Numbered from the stretch's first letter, positions 33,691 through 42,503 are shown. The stretch is 64,000 bases of DNA from Acidimicrobiaceae bacterium (GCA_009837445.1 VXTM01000010.1:1-64000); one strand, 5' to 3'. Numbers and translations: made by a program. Notes: generated by a model not told the origin, from the sequence alone.

Positions 33691-33743
33691 GGGCAAACTT
33701 GCCCCCAGCCCCGGCGGCGACGCGGGTTGAGTCGTCGCCGGGG
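33691..33743 (+). terminator. Double hairpin between binding-protein and permease genes
   Basis: GGGCAA (33691-33696) pairs with TTGCCC (33699-33704). Immediately after, 33709-33721 pairs with 33731-33743 over 13 bp, with one G-U pair and a 9-nt loop. Placed 10 nt after the binding-protein stop and 25 nt before the permease start, it is best read as a partial terminator or 3-prime stabiliser that raises binding-protein expression, as known in other sugar ABC operons. Confidence 0.55.
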
Positions 33744-33768
33744 CCCCGGGTCGATCAGTGAGGAACGC

Positions 33769-34770
33769 ATGACAGGAGACATCGCCGCGGGCGGACCGCT
33801 GCCCGCGGCCGCTCGCCAGTGGCTGGCCCGGCGGCGCCAGGACGCGGGGCTGCGCCCGTACGTGGTGTACATCGCCGCGGCGCTCATCTTCGGGCTGTTC
33901 GCCGTGATCCTGCGAGACGACGGGTTCCTGACCGCGTCGAATCTCCTCAACATCGGCCGCCAGGCCGCACCGATCGCCGTCATGGCCGTGGGGATGACCT
34001 TCGCGCTGGCGTCCGCGGAGATCGACCTGTCGGTCGGCTCGGTCACCGCCCTGTCCTCGCTGGTGGCGGCCGAGATGGTCGGGGACTACGGGTTCGCAGC
34101 CGGCGCGGCCGCGGCGCTGGCCGTCGGGGCCGTAATCGGGCTCGTCAACGGCGTGATCACGGTCAAGGTGCGCATCCCGTCGTTCCTGGTCACCCTCGGC
34201 ATGCTCGGGATCGTCAGCGGCATCGCCCGCAACATGAACAACCTGCAGTCGCTGCCCATCCGCAACGACGCCTTTCTTGCCGTCTTCGGCGCCGGGTCCC
34301 TCGGGCCGGTGTCGTCGCTGCTGATCTGGACCGTTGTGGTGGGCCTCGCCGGGCACCTCGTGCTGCACCAGCTCCGGTGGGGACGTCATGTGCTCTCGGT
34401 GGGCGCCGACCGATCCGCCGCGGCCGCCCTCGGGATCAACACCGCCCGCATCCGGATTACGGCGCTGATGACCAGCGCGGCCGCGGCGTCGTTCGCGGGG
34501 GTGCTCCTCGCCGGCCGGCTGGCCATCGGTCGCCACGACTTGGGGGAGAACCTGCTGCTCACCGTGATCGCGGCGGTGGTCATCGGGGGCACCAACCTCT
34601 TCGGCGGCCGGGCCTCGGTGGCCGGTGCCGTCGTTGGGTCGGTGGTGATGGCCATGCTCAACAACGGCCTGATCCTCATGGGCCTGCGGGTCGCAGACCA
34701 GCTGATCGCCCGGGGCGTGATCATCATCCTGGCGGTGGCGCTGAGCATGAGAGAGCAGAAGGAGGCCTGA
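33769..34770 (+). CDS. Sugar ABC transporter permease (RbsC-like)
   Basis: A 333-residue membrane protein from ATG 33769, chosen for the AGGA motif just upstream; an in-frame GTG at 33727 adds low-complexity residues only. About ten membrane segments. FALASAEIDLSVGSVTALSSL is the BPD-transport type 2 family signature, and GVLLAGRLAIGRHDLGENLLL a later conserved stretch. It forms the channel for the sugar bound by the preceding lipoprotein. The yhfX-like gene follows after 1 bp. Confidence 0.9.
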   Translation: MTGDIAAGGPLPAAARQWLARRRQDAGLRPYVVYIAAALIFGLFAVILRDDGFLTASNLLNIGRQAAPIAVMAVGMTFALASAEIDLSVGSVTALSSLVAAEMVGDYGFAAGAAAALAVGAVIGLVNGVITVKVRIPSFLVTLGMLGIVSGIARNMNNLQSLPIRNDAFLAVFGAGSLGPVSSLLIWTVVVGLAGHLVLHQLRWGRHVLSVGADRSAAAALGINTARIRITALMTSAAAASFAGVLLAGRLAIGRHDLGENLLLTVIAAVVIGGTNLFGGRASVAGAVVGSVVMAMLNNGLILMGLRVADQLIARGVIIILAVALSMREQKEA

Positions 34771-34771
34771 C

Positions 34772-35980
34772 GTGTTCCTGCGATCGCTGCTGGACCGCAA
34801 CCCGCGGTTCGTGGAGGCCGCCATAGAGCTTCATCAGGCCGGAGAGATCCCGGCCAACAGCTGCGTGCTCGACCTCGACGCCATTGAGTCGAACACGGCC
34901 GGCCTATGCCGGCAGGCCCGAGAGCTCGGCCTCACCGTGTACGCGATGACCAAGCAGCTCGGCCGAGCCCCCGGTGCCCTGGCTGCCATGGCCGGTGGCG
35001 GCGTCGACGGCTTCGTCGCGGTGGACATGGCCTGCGCCCGACCGATCGCGCGCCAAGGCCACAACCTCGGCCATCTCGGCCATCTGGTGCAGGTGCCATC
35101 GGCCGAGACCTCCGCGGCGGCCGGGCTCGAGCCCGACTACTGGACGGTCTTCTCCGAGAACAAGGCGGCCACGGCGGCGGCCGCGGCTCACCGCCTGGGA
35201 CGATCCCAGCGAATGCTGGTCCGGGTCTTCGCCGGCGGCGACGAGTTCTACCCGGGCCATGAGGGCGGCGTGGCCGTCGACGACCTGCCCGCCATGATCG
35301 ATCGCATCGCCCGAACCGAGGGTGCTGAGTTCGCCGGGCTCACCACCTTCCCGGCGCTGCTCTTCGACGTCGCCACCGCCGGGGCCAGGCTCACCCCGAA
35401 CGCCGAGACCCTAGCCCGGGCCGCGGAGATCGCCCGCCGCCACCCGGCTTGCCCGGAGCGCCTGGAGATCAACTCACCGGGCACCACCTCCACCGAGGTG
35501 CTGGCGATGCTGGCCGACTCGGGCGCAACCCAGGTCGAGCCGGGCCACGGGCTCACCGGCACCACCCCGCTGCACGCCGTGCAAGAACTCCCCGAGCGCC
35601 CCGCCGTTCTCTATCTCAGCGAGGTGGCCCACGTTCACCGGGGCGTGCCGCTGTGCTTCGGGGGAGGCCTGTACGTGGATCCGGTGTTCGGCGACTACGA
35701 GGTACGAGCGGTGGTGGCCCACGATCCGTCGGAGATCTCGACCGAGCCGGTGCCGGTGGACATGCCCGACCCAGCCGGCATCGACTACTACGCCCGCCTG
35801 CATCCCTCCGGCCGTCGCACGGTGGCGGAGGGCGCGACGGTGGTCTTCGGCTTCCGGGTGCAGGCGTTCGTGACCAGAGCGCTCGTCACCGGCCTGTCGG
35901 GAGTGTCGGACGGCGAGCCCCGGGTCGCCGGAGTGTGGAACGGCTTCGGCGATCCCGTCTCGTTCGGGGCCTCGCGGTGA
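34772..35980 (+). CDS. yhfX: YhfX-like PLP-dependent protein (alanine racemase fold)
   Basis: A 402-residue protein that matches my recollection of Escherichia coli YhfX along its whole length, including the start (FLRSLLDRNPRFVEAA), the PLP-lysine segment VYAMTKQLGR, GHLGHLVQVP, EPGHGLTGTTP, YLSEVAHVHRGVPLCFGGG and the end GVWNGFGDP. YhfX has an alanine-racemase-like PLP barrel but no firmly known reaction. It sits between the transporter permease and ATPase genes, with a 1-bp gap before and a 4-nt overlap after. Its substrate must belong to this pathway; an amino acid or amino sugar racemase/epimerase or lyase is plausible. Confidence 0.8.
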   Translation: MFLRSLLDRNPRFVEAAIELHQAGEIPANSCVLDLDAIESNTAGLCRQARELGLTVYAMTKQLGRAPGALAAMAGGGVDGFVAVDMACARPIARQGHNLGHLGHLVQVPSAETSAAAGLEPDYWTVFSENKAATAAAAAHRLGRSQRMLVRVFAGGDEFYPGHEGGVAVDDLPAMIDRIARTEGAEFAGLTTFPALLFDVATAGARLTPNAETLARAAEIARRHPACPERLEINSPGTTSTEVLAMLADSGATQVEPGHGLTGTTPLHAVQELPERPAVLYLSEVAHVHRGVPLCFGGGLYVDPVFGDYEVRAVVAHDPSEISTEPVPVDMPDPAGIDYYARLHPSGRRTVAEGATVVFGFRVQAFVTRALVTGLSGVSDGEPRVAGVWNGFGDPVSFGASR

Positions 35981-36759
35981 CCTCCGCCGCGACAGCCGAC
36001 CGGGCCGCGCTCGAGGTGTCGGGCCTGTCCAAGTCGTTCAAGGCCGTCCAGGCCCTCGACGACGTGGCCATGGATCTGCGCTACGGACGGGTGACCGCCC
36101 TCCTCGGCGACAACGGCGCGGGCAAGTCCACGCTGGTCAAGTGCATCTCCGGCGTGTACTCCCCCGACTCGGGAGTGATGCGGATCAACGGCGCCGAGCG
36201 GTCGGTCCCCTCCCCGGAGGTCGCCCGATCGCTGGGCATCGAGACCGTCCACCAGACCCTGGCCGTCATCGATCCTCTCGATGTGGTCGAGAACCTGTTC
36301 CTCAACCGGGAGCACACCCGGGGCGGGCGGATCGGGGCGTGGCTGGGAGTGCTCGACAAGAAGCGGATGCGGTCCGAATCCAGGGAGATCCTCGGCCGGC
36401 TCGACATCCGCATCCCGTCGCTGCGCCGGTCCATGAGCGCCCTGTCGGGCGGCCAGCGCCAGGCGGTGGCCATCGGCCGGGCAGCCGCCTGGGGCCAGCA
36501 GATCGTGCTGCTCGACGAGCCCGCGGCCGCCCTGGGCGTGGAGCAGGCGGCTCGGGTCCTCGACCTGATACGCAGCCTGCGCGACGCGGGCGTGGCCGTG
36601 CTCCTGATCACTCACAACATGGACCGGGTCACCGAAGTGTGCGACCGGGCCGTGGTGCTGCGCCAGGGCCGCAAGATCGCCGATGTCGATGTGGGCTCGG
36701 TGACCAAGGACGATCTCGTGGCCTACATAACCGGCGCCAGGACCGGCGATCTCGAATGA
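35977..36759 (+). CDS. Sugar ABC transporter ATP-binding protein (single domain)
   Basis: A 260-residue ATPase from GTG 35977 (GTGA overlap with yhfX). P-loop GDNGAGKST, signature SALSGGQRQAVAIGRA, Walker B VLLDEPAAALG and LLITHNM switch. Ribose-type ATPases usually contain two ATPase halves (about 500 residues); this one has only one and must work as a homodimer, as in the FrcA-like group. The stop overlaps the ROK kinase ATG as ATGA. Confidence 0.9.
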   Translation: MTSAATADRAALEVSGLSKSFKAVQALDDVAMDLRYGRVTALLGDNGAGKSTLVKCISGVYSPDSGVMRINGAERSVPSPEVARSLGIETVHQTLAVIDPLDVVENLFLNREHTRGGRIGAWLGVLDKKRMRSESREILGRLDIRIPSLRRSMSALSGGQRQAVAIGRAAAWGQQIVLLDEPAAALGVEQAARVLDLIRSLRDAGVAVLLITHNMDRVTEVCDRAVVLRQGRKIADVDVGSVTKDDLVAYITGARTGDLE

Positions 36760-37538
36760 GCGTCGAGTCCCTGCCCCAGCTCGGCATCGACGTCGGGGGC
36801 ACCAGCATCAAGGGCGCCATAGTCGACCTGAGCGCGGGTCATCTCGCCGGTGGCATCCACACCGAGCCGACGCCCCCGACCGCGACGCCCAGCGACGTGG
36901 TGGCGGCAATCGGCCGCATCGCGGCCGCGGTGGACTGGACCGGACCGGTCGGGGTGGCCCTGCCGGGCGTGATCGACGGATCGTCGCTGCGACACGCCCC
37001 CAATCTCTCCAGCGCCTGGGAGATGGACGGCGCACTGGCATGCCTCCGGGCTCCCGAGGGCGCCAACGCGGTGCTCATCAATGACGCCGACGCCGCCGGG
37101 TTGGCCGAGCTGACCTACGGCGACGCCGGCCTCGACCGCGACGGGCTGACCATCGTGCTGACCTTCGGCACCGGGATCGGCAGCGCCCTGCTGCACAACG
37201 GCGACCTGATCGCCAACTCGGAGCTCGGTGGCCTCGTCGGCTCGAACGGGCGCTTCGAGGAGATCGCGTCGGGCCGGGCGATCTCCAGCGAGGAATTGAC
37301 CCCAATGGAGTGGGCTCGACGGGCCCAACCCTTCTTCGACGAGTTGGAGGCCATGCTCAACCCGTCCCGCTGGGTGGTGGGCGGTGGGCTCAGCGAGAAC
37401 TTCGAACGGTTCGCGTCGAGGCTGCGGCTGTCGAAGCCCATCTCGGCGGCTCACCTCGGTGTCCTCGCCGGCGTCGTCGGCGCGGCCGTGGCCGCCAGCC
37501 GCGCCGGCCGAGACTCGGAGGGCTCTGCGCAGCGGTGA
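36756..37538 (+). CDS. ROK family sugar kinase (polyphosphate-glucokinase-like)
   Basis: A 260-residue kinase. Phosphate loop LGIDVGGTSIKGAIVD, catalytic aspartate in VLINDADAAGLAE, and LTFGTGIGSALLHNGDLIANSELGG are closest in style to polyphosphate glucokinases. The usual GHxE histidine is replaced (ELGGLVGSNGR), so sugar specificity may differ. It likely phosphorylates the imported amino sugar at C6 before NagB. Overlaps by 4 nt on both sides, in the middle of the operon. Confidence 0.82.
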   Translation: MSVESLPQLGIDVGGTSIKGAIVDLSAGHLAGGIHTEPTPPTATPSDVVAAIGRIAAAVDWTGPVGVALPGVIDGSSLRHAPNLSSAWEMDGALACLRAPEGANAVLINDADAAGLAELTYGDAGLDRDGLTIVLTFGTGIGSALLHNGDLIANSELGGLVGSNGRFEEIASGRAISSEELTPMEWARRAQPFFDELEAMLNPSRWVVGGGLSENFERFASRLRLSKPISAAHLGVLAGVVGAAVAASRAGRDSEGSAQR

Positions 37539-38275
37539 GGGTGGTCGTTGCCGCGTCTGCCCGCTCGGCCGCACGGGTGGCCGCAGACCTGGTCGAAGAG
37601 TTCATCACCGCATCGCCGTCGCCTGCGCTCGGACTGGCCACCGGCGAGACGATGGAAGCGCCATACGCGGAGTTGGTGCGGCGTCACCGTGAGCAAGGGC
37701 TGAGCTTCGCCGGCGCCCGCGTCTACCTGCTGGATGAGTACGTGGGCCTCGGCCGGCTCGACCGGCGCGCCTATCGCAATGTGGTGGACCGGCAGTTGGT
37801 CCGCCATGTCGATCTCGCACCCGGAGCGGTGCACGGACCGGATCCCCATGCGGCCGACCTGGACACCGAGTGTGCCCGCTACGAGCGTGAGGTCCGGGAT
37901 GCGAACATCGGGCTGCAACTGCTGGGCATCGGGGCCAACGGCCACATCGCCTTCAACGAGCCCGGCGAGCCGCTGGACAGCACCACCCGGGTCGTCACGC
38001 TGAGCCGGAGAACCCGAGCCGACAACGCCCGGTTCTTCCCGCACGGCCGGTCACCTGCTCAGGCCATCACCCAGGGCATTGCCACGATCAGCGCGGCTGC
38101 CCGTCTGGTGCTGCTCGCCTGCGGGGCGCACAAGGCTCCCGCAGTGGCAAGAGCCGTGGAGGGGCCAGTCACCGCTGAGGTGCCCGCCTCCGCGATCCAA
38201 CTGCATCCGGACGTAACGGTGGTGCTGGACCCGGGCGCCTCGTCCCGACTAACCGAGCGCGTCGCCGATCCCTAA
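37535..38275 (+). CDS. nagB: Glucosamine-6-phosphate deaminase (NagB family)
   Basis: A 246-residue NagB/6-phosphogluconolactonase-fold enzyme, slightly shorter than E. coli NagB (266). Conserved: LGLATGETM phosphate loop, D67-E68-Y-V-G-L (active-site base region) and GIGANGHIAFNEP with catalytic H137. It converts glucosamine 6-phosphate to fructose 6-phosphate and ammonia, which feeds glycolysis. Last gene of the operon. The C-terminal region is shortened, so allosteric control as in E. coli is doubtful. A related deglycase role is possible. Confidence 0.85.
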   Translation: MRVVVAASARSAARVAADLVEEFITASPSPALGLATGETMEAPYAELVRRHREQGLSFAGARVYLLDEYVGLGRLDRRAYRNVVDRQLVRHVDLAPGAVHGPDPHAADLDTECARYEREVRDANIGLQLLGIGANGHIAFNEPGEPLDSTTRVVTLSRRTRADNARFFPHGRSPAQAITQGIATISAAARLVLLACGAHKAPAVARAVEGPVTAEVPASAIQLHPDVTVVLDPGASSRLTERVADP

Positions 38276-38288
38276 GCTGGCGCACTCG

Positions 38289-39068
38289 ATGCGGTACGGA
38301 CGGATAGCTGTGGAGGGCGAGCCCCGCTGGGTTCGGGTCGTCGACGACGCGGTCCACGTGCTGACCGGCTCTCCCTTGGAGGGCGATCCCGCCGTCGAGC
38401 TGTCCCTGCCGCTCGGCACAGCGGCTCTCCTGCCGCCGGTGGTGCCGTTCGTGTTCTACGCGGTCGGCCTGAACTACCGCGACCACATTGAGCAGCAGCG
38501 GGCCGCGGGCCGGAAGGTCTCCGTGCCCGAGCGCCCGGAGGTGGGCTACCGGGCCAACAACGCGCTGATCGGGCACGGCGAAGCCATACGGGTGCCGCCC
38601 GACCTCACCGGCCGCTTCGAGGCCGAGGGCGAGGTGGTGGCGGTGATCGGCCGCCGGGTCCGCAACGCGTCGCGGGCCGAGGCCCAGGAGTCGGTGTTCG
38701 GCTGGACCATCGGCAACGACATCAGCGCCCGCGAGTGGCAGCGCGCCGACCGCTCCTTTTGGCGCAGCAAGAACAGCGACACGTTCAAGCCGATGGGGCC
38801 CTGGATCGAGACCGATGTCGACCCGATGGCTCAGACAACCTTCGTGCGGGTGAACGGTGAGACCCGGGCCGAGTTCGCCACCGGCGGCATGGTCTTCGAC
38901 CCGTGGGACTTCATCGTCGAGGCGTCCCGCTACATCACCTTCCATCCCGGCGATGTGCTGTGGATGGGCGCCGACTCGAACTGCCAGATCGGACCGGGGG
39001 ACGTAGTCGACGTCGAGGTCACCGGCATCGGGGTGCTCTCGAATCCCGTCGAGCCCGACACTCGCTGA
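38289..39068 (+). CDS. Fumarylacetoacetate hydrolase family protein
   Basis: A 259-residue FAH-fold hydrolase/isomerase. AVGLNYRDHIEQ, GEGEVV-type metal ligands (FEAEGEVVAVIGR), WTIGNDISAREWQ with the metal Asp, and FKPMGPW mark the family. Such enzymes cleave or hydrate acylpyruvates and oxo-diacids in aromatic and sugar-acid degradation. ATG 38289 lies about 4 nt after a predicted start from TAAGCT (38273-38278), so it may be transcribed independently of nagB, 13 bp upstream. Confidence 0.87.
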   Translation: MRYGRIAVEGEPRWVRVVDDAVHVLTGSPLEGDPAVELSLPLGTAALLPPVVPFVFYAVGLNYRDHIEQQRAAGRKVSVPERPEVGYRANNALIGHGEAIRVPPDLTGRFEAEGEVVAVIGRRVRNASRAEAQESVFGWTIGNDISAREWQRADRSFWRSKNSDTFKPMGPWIETDVDPMAQTTFVRVNGETRAEFATGGMVFDPWDFIVEASRYITFHPGDVLWMGADSNCQIGPGDVVDVEVTGIGVLSNPVEPDTR

Positions 39069-39089
39069 GGGGCCGAGCGCTCCCTTGCT

Positions 39090-39752
39090 TCAGGCGGCGC
39101 GGCGGGTGATGACCGAGACGCCGTCGCCCACCGGCAGCAGGGCCACCAGCACCCGCTCATCGGCTACGACATGGGCGTTGAAGGCCCGCAGCTGCTCCGT
39201 GGTGGAGTCCGTCTGGGCAGGGTTGGCCACGTGTCCGTCCCACAGCGTGTTGTCCACCAAGATCACTCCTCGTGCCGACAGCCGGCGCATCAGTTCCTCG
39301 TAGTAGGCGATGTAGGACCCCTTGTCGGCGTCGATGAACGCGAGGTCGACGGTGGGCTCCGGCGGCAGGGACCGCAGGCTGTCCAGCGCAGGCCCGATGC
39401 GCAGGTCGATGCGATCAGCCACGTTGGCACGCTCCCAGTGGTCGCGGCCGATGGCCGTCCACTCCTCGGAGATGTCGCAGCACAGCAGCCGGCCGCCCGG
39501 CGGTAGCGCCCTGGCCACGGCCAGAGCCGAGTAGCCGGTGAAGGTGCCCACCTCCACCGCGAAGCGGGGCCGGAGCAGGGTGGTGAGCAGGGTCATGAGG
39601 GCGCCCTGAGCGGGACTGATCTGCATGATGCTCGCATCGCCGAGAGCTGCCGTGGCCTTGATCAGATCCTGCTGCACGTCGTCGGGAGCAGTGCAGTGCG
39701 CCTCGATGTAGGCGGCAAGAGAATCGTCGAGGAACTCCGAGCGGGAACTCAT
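39090..39752 (-). CDS. Class I SAM-dependent O-methyltransferase (catechol/caffeoyl-CoA type)
   Basis: A 220-residue methyltransferase. SAM-binding motif VEVGTFTGYSALAVARAL near residue 57, LLCCDISEEW for the adenosyl ribose, and the divalent-metal motif FIDADKGSYIAYYE with NTLWDG place it with catechol- and caffeoyl-CoA-type O-methyltransferases. TAGCAT (39762-39767 on this strand) could start transcription 3 nt before the ATG, giving it its own promoter despite following the DUF1295 gene. Confidence 0.88.
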   Translation of the reverse strand: MSSRSEFLDDSLAAYIEAHCTAPDDVQQDLIKATAALGDASIMQISPAQGALMTLLTTLLRPRFAVEVGTFTGYSALAVARALPPGGRLLCCDISEEWTAIGRDHWERANVADRIDLRIGPALDSLRSLPPEPTVDLAFIDADKGSYIAYYEELMRRLSARGVILVDNTLWDGHVANPAQTDSTTEQLRAFNAHVVADERVLVALLPVGDGVSVITRRAA

Positions 39753-39764
39753 GAACTGTCGATG

Positions 39765-40544
39765 CTAGCGAGGTGCCCGGCGGGGCGGCATCGGGATGAA
39801 GGCGCTGGTGCGGGCCGCGTACTCGGCGTAGCCGGGGCGGCGCTTGCCGATGCTGCGCTCCAGCAGGGCCACTCCCGAGACCCTCAGCAGCAGGACCGTC
39901 ATCACCAGGGGTCCCGCGATCGTCCACCACGCCCCGGCCGCGGCGGCCGCTAGGTAAATGCCCCACCACACAACGCAGTCCCCGAAGTAGTTGGGATGGC
40001 GGCTGTAGCGCCACAGGCCCCGGTCCATCACCTGGCCGCGGTTGGCGGGGTCGGCCTTGAAGCGGCGCAACTGCTCATCGGAGACCGCCTCGAAGCCGAA
40101 GCCGACCGCCCACACCGCCGCACCGATCCAGTCCAGCCATCCCAGCGGCGACGGGCTGGGGTCGCCGAGCACCTCCTGCACCGGCAACGACACCACCACC
40201 GCCAGCAGCGCTTGGAGTATGAACACCACCAGGAGGCTCCACAGCCAGAACGGCGGCAGGCGCCGCCTCAGGGACTGGTAGCGGAAGTCCTCGGGCTCGC
40301 CCCACTTGCGGGCGGTCAGATGGCCGCCCAGCCGCAGACCCCACGCCGACACCATCACCAGCATCAGCCCGTCCCGGCCGCTGCCGGCGCCGTCACCCCA
40401 GAGCCACACCGACCAGGCGACGGCCACGAACACCATCGGCCACAGCGGATCCACGATCGATACGTCCCGCTTGATCAGGCTCACCAGCCAGCAGCCGCCC
40501 ATCAGCGCTCCGGCTACCAGCCCGGCCACGGCCAGAGCGCTCAT
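39765..40544 (-). CDS. DUF1295 family membrane protein (steroid 5-alpha-reductase-like fold)
   Basis: A 259-residue protein with about seven membrane segments. The DUF1295 signature LWRYSRHPNYFGDCVVWWGIYLA lies near residue 165, with IVDPLWP at the start and GYAEYAARTSAFIP at the end. The family shares the fold of steroid reductases and isoprenylcysteine methyltransferases, but its reaction is mostly unknown. ATG 40544 overlaps the stop of a truncated FabH gene by 4 nt. Confidence 0.88.
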   Translation of the reverse strand: MSALAVAGLVAGALMGGCWLVSLIKRDVSIVDPLWPMVFVAVAWSVWLWGDGAGSGRDGLMLVMVSAWGLRLGGHLTARKWGEPEDFRYQSLRRRLPPFWLWSLLVVFILQALLAVVVSLPVQEVLGDPSPSPLGWLDWIGAAVWAVGFGFEAVSDEQLRRFKADPANRGQVMDRGLWRYSRHPNYFGDCVVWWGIYLAAAAAGAWWTIAGPLVMTVLLLRVSGVALLERSIGKRRPGYAEYAARTSAFIPMPPRRAPR

Positions 40545-40969
40545 CCGACCTCGGTCCCCACCAGCACCACGGTGCCGGCTCTGCCGGTGGCGATGAGCAT
40601 GTCGGCCAGGTCCAGCCCGAACAGGAACCCGGCGCACTGCTGGCGCAGGTCGAAGACCGCGGCTGTTGCGAGGCCGGCCTTGTGCTGCACCGCCCCGGCG
40701 ATCCCCGGGTTCTGCCGGTCGGGGGTCATGGTGGCGCACACCACGGCGTCCACCCCGCCGGCGGCTAGGTCGGCGTCGTCCAGCGCGGCCGCGATGGCCT
40801 CGGCGGCCAGGTCGGAGGTGCCGGTGCCCGGATCCACGAACCGGCGGGACCTCACACCGGTTCGCGACAGGATCCACTCGTCGGTTGTGTCCATGATCCG
40901 GGTCAAGTCGTCGTTGGTGACGACGTTGGGCGGGACCGCGACTCCGGTCCCGACGATCACTGCAGGCAT
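40541..40969 (-). pseudogene. Truncated 3-oxoacyl-ACP synthase III (FabH N-terminal fragment)
   Basis: Only 142 residues, versus about 320-335 for FabH. It starts normally (ATG 40969, AVIVGTGVAVPPNVVTN), includes DEWILSRTGVRSRR and the cysteine segment DLRQQCAGFLFG, then ends abruptly after LVGTEVG. The catalytic His and Asn of the C-terminal half are missing and cannot be found downstream in any frame, because the stop is fused to the start of the DUF1295 gene (ATGA). A deletion joining the two genes is the simplest explanation. The fragment cannot carry out condensation alone. Confidence 0.8.
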
Positions 40970-41011
40970 GTCACGCCGATCCTACGGGCGGTCCCGTATC
41001 GTCGGGCGGCG

Positions 41012-42388
41012 ATGACCTCCCGGGCGCTGGCATGGTTCCGGCGCGACCTGCGACTGCACGACAATCCGGCCTGGGCCGCCGCCACTTCTCGTGATGAGGC
41101 CGTGGCGCTGGTCGTCCTGGAGCCTGCCCTGCTGGCCGCCGCGGGGCCGTGGCGGAGACGGGCCTACCTGGGAGCGGTGGCAGGGTTGGACCGGTCGCTG
41201 CGCTCATGGGGTGGGGCGCTGAGGGTGGCGACCGGCGACCCGGCCGAGGTCGTGCCCCGGGTGGCGGCCGAGATCGGTGCGGAGGCGGTGGCGGTGAACG
41301 CCGACGTGACCCGCTGGTCGGCGAGCCGGGACCGCCGGGTGGAGCGACGGCTCCAACGGCCGACCGAGCGCCACTGGGGCACCCTGGTCCATCCTCCCGG
41401 GAGCGTGCTGACCAGGGCCGGCGGGCTGTCCAAGGTGTTCACCCCGTTCTACCGGCGGTGGTCCGAGCGGCCGCTGCCTGCGGCGACCCGTCCCGGTCCG
41501 GCCGTCGTGCTCGAAGCGCCACCCGGATCGACGCTGACCGAGCAGCTCGAAGAGGAGCCGCCCTCAGCGTGGGGCGAGCAGGAAGCCGCCGACCGGCTCG
41601 AAGCCTGGCTCGAGCGGGTCGACTGCTACGACGAGCACCGGGACTCGGTGGCCACCGAGGGCACCTCGGGCCTGTCGGTCGCCCTGCGCTTCGGCCTGCT
41701 GTCGGCCCGTGGCGTTGCGGCCGCGGCCGGAGTGCACACGCCGGGCCGGGCCGCCTTCGTGCGCCAACTCGCCTGGCGGGACTGGTACGGCCACATCACC
41801 TGCGAGCATCCCGACATCGATCGGGTGGCGCTGCGGCCCGAATACGACCGCATCGCCTGGGCCGCGGGCGCCGTCGCCGAGGCAGGCTTCGAGGCTTGGC
41901 GGGCTGGCCGCACCGGCTACCCGATCGTGGACGCGGCTATGAGGGAGCTGGCCACCACCGGCTGGATGCACAACCGGCTGCGGATGGTGGCCGCCTCGTT
42001 CCTCGTGAAGGACCTGCTGATCGACTGGCGACGGGGCGAGCGCTGGTTCCGCCGCATGCTCACCGACGGCGACATACCCCAGAACGCGGGCAACTGGCAG
42101 TGGGTGGCCGGCACCGGTCCTGACGCAGCCCCCTATTTCCGGGTGTTCAATCCGGTGGCTCAGAGCCGCCGCCACGATCCCGAGGGCCAGTACCTGCGCC
42201 GCTGGCTGCCGGAGCTGGCCCGGCTGGCCGACGAAGCGATCCACGAGCCGTGGCGGCTGGCGCCGGCCGTGCTGGCCACCGCAGGCGTGCGCCTCGGTGT
42301 CGACTATCCCGCTCCCATCGTGGACCACGACGAGGCCCGGGAGCGGGCACTGGCGGCCTACCGGGAGGCGTTGGACATCTCCGGGTAG
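41012..42388 (+). CDS. phr: Deoxyribodipyrimidine photolyase (cryptochrome/photolyase family)
   Basis: A 458-residue flavoprotein that repairs UV-induced pyrimidine dimers with blue light. N-terminal photolyase domain: ALAWFRRDLRLHDNPA. C-terminal FAD domain: FVRQLAWRDWYGHI, TGYPIVDAAMRELATTGWMHNR, NAGNWQWVAGTGPDAAPYFRVFNP and the electron-transfer Trp region. ATG 41012 follows TATCGT (40997-41002) by 10 nt, nearly leaderless. The length and motifs fit class I CPD photolyase. An exposed, sunlit habitat would fit but is not proven. Confidence 0.93.
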   Translation: MTSRALAWFRRDLRLHDNPAWAAATSRDEAVALVVLEPALLAAAGPWRRRAYLGAVAGLDRSLRSWGGALRVATGDPAEVVPRVAAEIGAEAVAVNADVTRWSASRDRRVERRLQRPTERHWGTLVHPPGSVLTRAGGLSKVFTPFYRRWSERPLPAATRPGPAVVLEAPPGSTLTEQLEEEPPSAWGEQEAADRLEAWLERVDCYDEHRDSVATEGTSGLSVALRFGLLSARGVAAAAGVHTPGRAAFVRQLAWRDWYGHITCEHPDIDRVALRPEYDRIAWAAGAVAEAGFEAWRAGRTGYPIVDAAMRELATTGWMHNRLRMVAASFLVKDLLIDWRRGERWFRRMLTDGDIPQNAGNWQWVAGTGPDAAPYFRVFNPVAQSRRHDPEGQYLRRWLPELARLADEAIHEPWRLAPAVLATAGVRLGVDYPAPIVDHDEARERALAAYREALDISG

Positions 42389-42503
42389 GCCCGTGTTGGT
42401 GAATCCAGATATCACCGGATACATTCAAAGTAGACCTGTATCGCGGCCCTTCGAATGTGCTTCGTCTGGGCGCCAAGTGTCGGCTCGACCAGGAGAGGCC
42501 AGC

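Noticed and set aside
39765-40877. Extension of the DUF1295 frame upstream through the FabH fragment
   Set aside because: The upstream codons translate to Arg/Gly-rich text, while the FabH frame gives a recognisable protein; ATG 40544 is the real start.
42421-42458. Inverted ACATTC/GAATGT around 26 nt upstream of the small membrane protein gene
   Set aside because: Arms of only 6 bp with a long loop; too weak to separate from chance.
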